DNA from: Candidatus Pacearchaeota archaeon
GTDB taxonomy: Archaea > Nanobdellota > Nanobdellia > Pacearchaeales > GW2011-AR1
NCBI GenBank assembly: GCA_017609795.1
Contig: JAFCDH010000031.1
Location: 1-8,363, forward strand
Length of the DNA: 8,363 nucleotides
Reading direction: 5' to 3'
Shown here: piece after piece, positions 6,572 to 8,363 of the stretch
How positions within the stretch are numbered: the first letter of the stretch is position 1
Layout of the letters: each line of letters starts with the position of its first letter
Position numbers and translations under genes: made by a program
Notes under the pieces: generated by a model
What the model was told of the DNA's origin: nothing
Seen by the model: the letters and a program-made list of their open reading frames with translations, nothing else
The model's database searches: none

Positions 6572-8326
6572 TTATTTAGTTTCTTGTTTTTTAAAAGAAA
6601 CTAAATAATTTCCAATAGCAAGATAATCTAATTTGCCTTCAGAAAAACTCTTAATTGCATCTTTAGGTGTGCAAACAATTGGCCATTCATGCATATTAAA
6701 ACTTGTATTAACCATTGTAGGAATTTTACTAATTTTTTTATATTCTTCAACTATTTTGTAATAACTTGGATTATCTTTTTTATTTATTAATTGTGGTCTT
6801 GCAGTATTGTCAATATGAGTAACTGCAGGGCATTGTTTTGCAAATTCATTAGTTACATTAAAAGTTATTGTCATAAATTTAGCTGCTCTTTCTGCTCCTG
6901 TTATGTTTTTATAGCATTTTTTAGCATCTTTTTCTAAAGTTACAGGAGCAAAAGGCATAAATTCTGTTCTTCCAAGTCTTTTGTTTAACCAATCATTAGT
7001 TTTTTTATCTTTTGCATTATAAAGTATACTTCTATTACCAAGAGCTCTTGGTCCATATTCCATTTTTCCATTAAATCTTGCTATTACCTTGTTTTTATGA
7101 ACAAGTTCTGCTATTTTCTTTTCTATATTTTTAATAAATTTATATTCTAAATCTGTTTTTTCTAATTCTTGTTTTATCTCTTTATTAGAATATTCTGGGC
7201 CAAAATAAACATTATGAATATCTAAAGATTTTAATTCTTCTCCTTTACTTAATTTATTATCTGTCCAAACTGATAGTGCAGCTCCAAGTGCTAAACCTCC
7301 GTCTCCCATTGCAGGATGAATAAATATATTTTTAACATCAGGTAGTTCTAATATTTTTTGATTAAGCCGAACATTTGCAAAAATCCCTCCTGCTAAAGCA
7401 ATATCTTTAGAATTTGTTTTTTTAATATAATAATTTACATTTTCTGAAACTACTTCTTCAAATCTTTTTTGTAATCCTGCAGCAATATCTTCTTTTGAGA
7501 TATTTTTTAAATCTTTTCTAAATCTTTTAAGTGCATCAACATACCAAAATCTTTTGATTTTCCTTTGATAAACACTTTTATCTTTTGATAATCTTAAATA
7601 ATTTGCAAAAATATTATATGTTTTTTTAACATCACCATATGCTGCTAAACCTGTAATTTTTCCTTCATGTCTTAAAGGTTTAAAACCTAAAAAAACAGTT
7701 ATCCAAGTATAAACTATTCCTGGAGAAGAATAAAAAGGCATTTGTTTTATTCTTTTCAAGCCTTTTTCACTGCATTTATAAACTGAACAGCAAACAAAAT
7801 CTCCTGTTAAATCACAAGTATAAACTAAGCATTTTTTAAAAGGAGATGTTAAAAAAGCAGAACAAGCATGTGCATGATGATGTTCAATTAATTTTACAGG
7901 AGCAGTTATTCCTTTTTTCTTTAAATATTTTTTAATTTTTTTAATTTTAGGGACAGAAGCTAATCTTGCATATAATAAAGCTAGTTTTGCAAACCTTAGA
8001 TTTTCAACAAAATTAAAATCAGAAAAATGATACATCATTTTTCTTGCAAACTGCATATTATCTTTGCTATAGAAATTTTTTATAAATTTTTCAGGTGTGC
8101 TTTCATCAGATTCTCCAAGAACACTTAGATTAGATATAGCAACAGCATCTATTTCAGAAGGAGATATTTTTGCTTGTTTTATGACCTCATTTAAAGCAAG
8201 ATATGGAAATCCCCAATAATTTTTAATCCCATTTAATCTTTCTTCATTAATTATAGAAATAATCTTATCATCTTTAATAATTGCTACACCTGCATTATGT
8301 GATTGATTTATACCTAAAATAATCAT
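6572..8326 (-). CDS. NodU/TobZ/CmcH-type O-carbamoyltransferase
   Basis: This enzyme family moves the carbamoyl group of carbamoyl phosphate, through a carbamoyl-adenylate, onto a hydroxyl of a sugar or other small molecule. The 584 residues hold both domains. The N-terminal Kae1/YrdC-like ASKHA part has MIILGINQSHNAG (1-13), HHHAHA (149-154; H149 and H153 as likely metal ligands), D172-LTG-D176, EGKITGLAAYG (221-231), LAGGIFANVRLN (311-322) and HPAMGDGG (337-344). The C-terminal domain has MEYGPRALGNRS (422-433), a PFAP segment, a HIDNTARPQ segment and NTSFN (540-544). All core motifs look intact, so an active enzyme is likely. A TATA box lies at leaderless distance before the ATG. Bacterial relatives decorate Nod factors and antibiotics. 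Here the surrounding glycan genes suggest a surface glycan or its nucleotide-sugar precursor as acceptor, which is inference. The family is secure, the substrate unknown. Confidence 0.93.
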   Translation of the reverse strand: MIILGINQSHNAGVAIIKDDKIISIINEERLNGIKNYWGFPYLALNEVIKQAKISPSEIDAVAISNLSVLGESDESTPEKFIKNFYSKDNMQFARKMMYHFSDFNFVENLRFAKLALLYARLASVPKIKKIKKYLKKKGITAPVKLIEHHHAHACSAFLTSPFKKCLVYTCDLTGDFVCCSVYKCSEKGLKRIKQMPFYSSPGIVYTWITVFLGFKPLRHEGKITGLAAYGDVKKTYNIFANYLRLSKDKSVYQRKIKRFWYVDALKRFRKDLKNISKEDIAAGLQKRFEEVVSENVNYYIKKTNSKDIALAGGIFANVRLNQKILELPDVKNIFIHPAMGDGGLALGAALSVWTDNKLSKGEELKSLDIHNVYFGPEYSNKEIKQELEKTDLEYKFIKNIEKKIAELVHKNKVIARFNGKMEYGPRALGNRSILYNAKDKKTNDWLNKRLGRTEFMPFAPVTLEKDAKKCYKNITGAERAAKFMTITFNVTNEFAKQCPAVTHIDNTARPQLINKKDNPSYYKIVEEYKKISKIPTMVNTSFNMHEWPIVCTPKDAIKSFSEGKLDYLAIGNYLVSFKKQETK

Positions 8327-8347
8327 AAGAAGTGAGATGGTTATTTA

Positions 8348-8355
8348 TTTATAAA
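8348..8355 (-). promoter_or_regulatory. TATA box for the carbamoyltransferase gene
   Basis: On the minus strand TTTATAAA is centred about 25-26 nt before the ATG at 8326, the spacing expected when transcription begins at the start codon. The bases between (CCATCTCACTTCTT just before the ATG) contain no Shine-Dalgarno sequence. A leaderless mRNA is therefore likely. The element sits close to the right edge, so any upstream BRE-like sequence is only partly visible. Confidence 0.55.
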
Positions 8356-8363
8356 GATTATTG

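Noticed and set aside
6572..8326. Reading the minus-strand protein as Kae1/TsaD, the tRNA t6A enzyme
   Set aside because: The HxxxH and ASKHA motifs are shared, but the MEYGPRALGNRS and NTSFN motifs and the 584-residue length are specific to the carbamoyltransferase family.
1..8363. CRISPR array, insertion sequence, integrase, toxin-antitoxin or tRNA gene
   Set aside because: No regularly spaced repeats, terminal inverted repeats, transposase-like ORF, small paired ORFs or tRNA arm sequences were seen on either strand.

Overview
The window is strongly A+T-rich and reads as archaeal. The first gene is a long STT3/AglB-type oligosaccharyltransferase with WWDYGYW and a DK-type motif. The third is an ALG7/AglH-like GlcNAc-1-phosphate transferase rather than a bacterial MraY/WecA. 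Several genes have a TATA-like box about 25-35 nt before the ATG and no clear Shine-Dalgarno sequence, which suggests leaderless or very short-leader transcripts. TGA and TAA both serve as stops, so the code is standard. The very low G+C and the style of the proteins suggest a DPANN lineage such as Pacearchaeota or Woesearchaeota. That placement is inference from pattern memory, not from a search.

Layout. The plus strand carries an AglB-like oligosaccharyltransferase cut off at the left edge (3-2318), an ALG5/DPM-like GT2 glycosyltransferase (2388-3089), a polyprenyl-phosphate GlcNAc-1-phosphate transferase (3134-4153) and a GtrA-like four-helix membrane protein (4280-4717). The minus strand carries an ArnT/PMT-like GT-C glycosyltransferase (4718-6214) and a NodU/TobZ-type carbamoyltransferase (6572-8326). 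The GtrA and GT-C genes meet tail to tail with no base between their stop codons. The only gene-free stretch over 300 bases is 6215-6571. It holds a 17-bp direct repeat built on a TATA-like core, a hairpin, a 10-bp palindrome and T-rich tracts, but no convincing gene.

How the genes fit together (inference). The GlcNAc-1-P transferase would start a lipid-linked glycan on dolichyl phosphate at the inner face of the membrane. The GT2 enzyme would load a single hexose onto dolichyl phosphate. GtrA would help bring that monosaccharide lipid across the membrane. The GT-C enzyme would use it as donor on the outer side. AglB would transfer the finished glycan to Asn in N-X-S/T sequons of surface proteins. 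The carbamoyltransferase could carbamoylate a sugar of the same glycan. The window is therefore a compact cell-surface N-glycosylation and glycan-decoration locus. I saw no mobile element, CRISPR array, tRNA or rRNA.

The parts are known families. The less ordinary features are motif substitutions in the oligosaccharyltransferase (ExE in place of DxE, Tyr in the DK motif) and in the GlcNAc-1-P transferase (Tyr for a usual Asn), the linkage of a carbamoyltransferase to an archaeal N-glycosylation set, and three non-coding structures: an inverted repeat before gtrA, the direct repeat in the large gap, and an identical 10-mer at two start codons.
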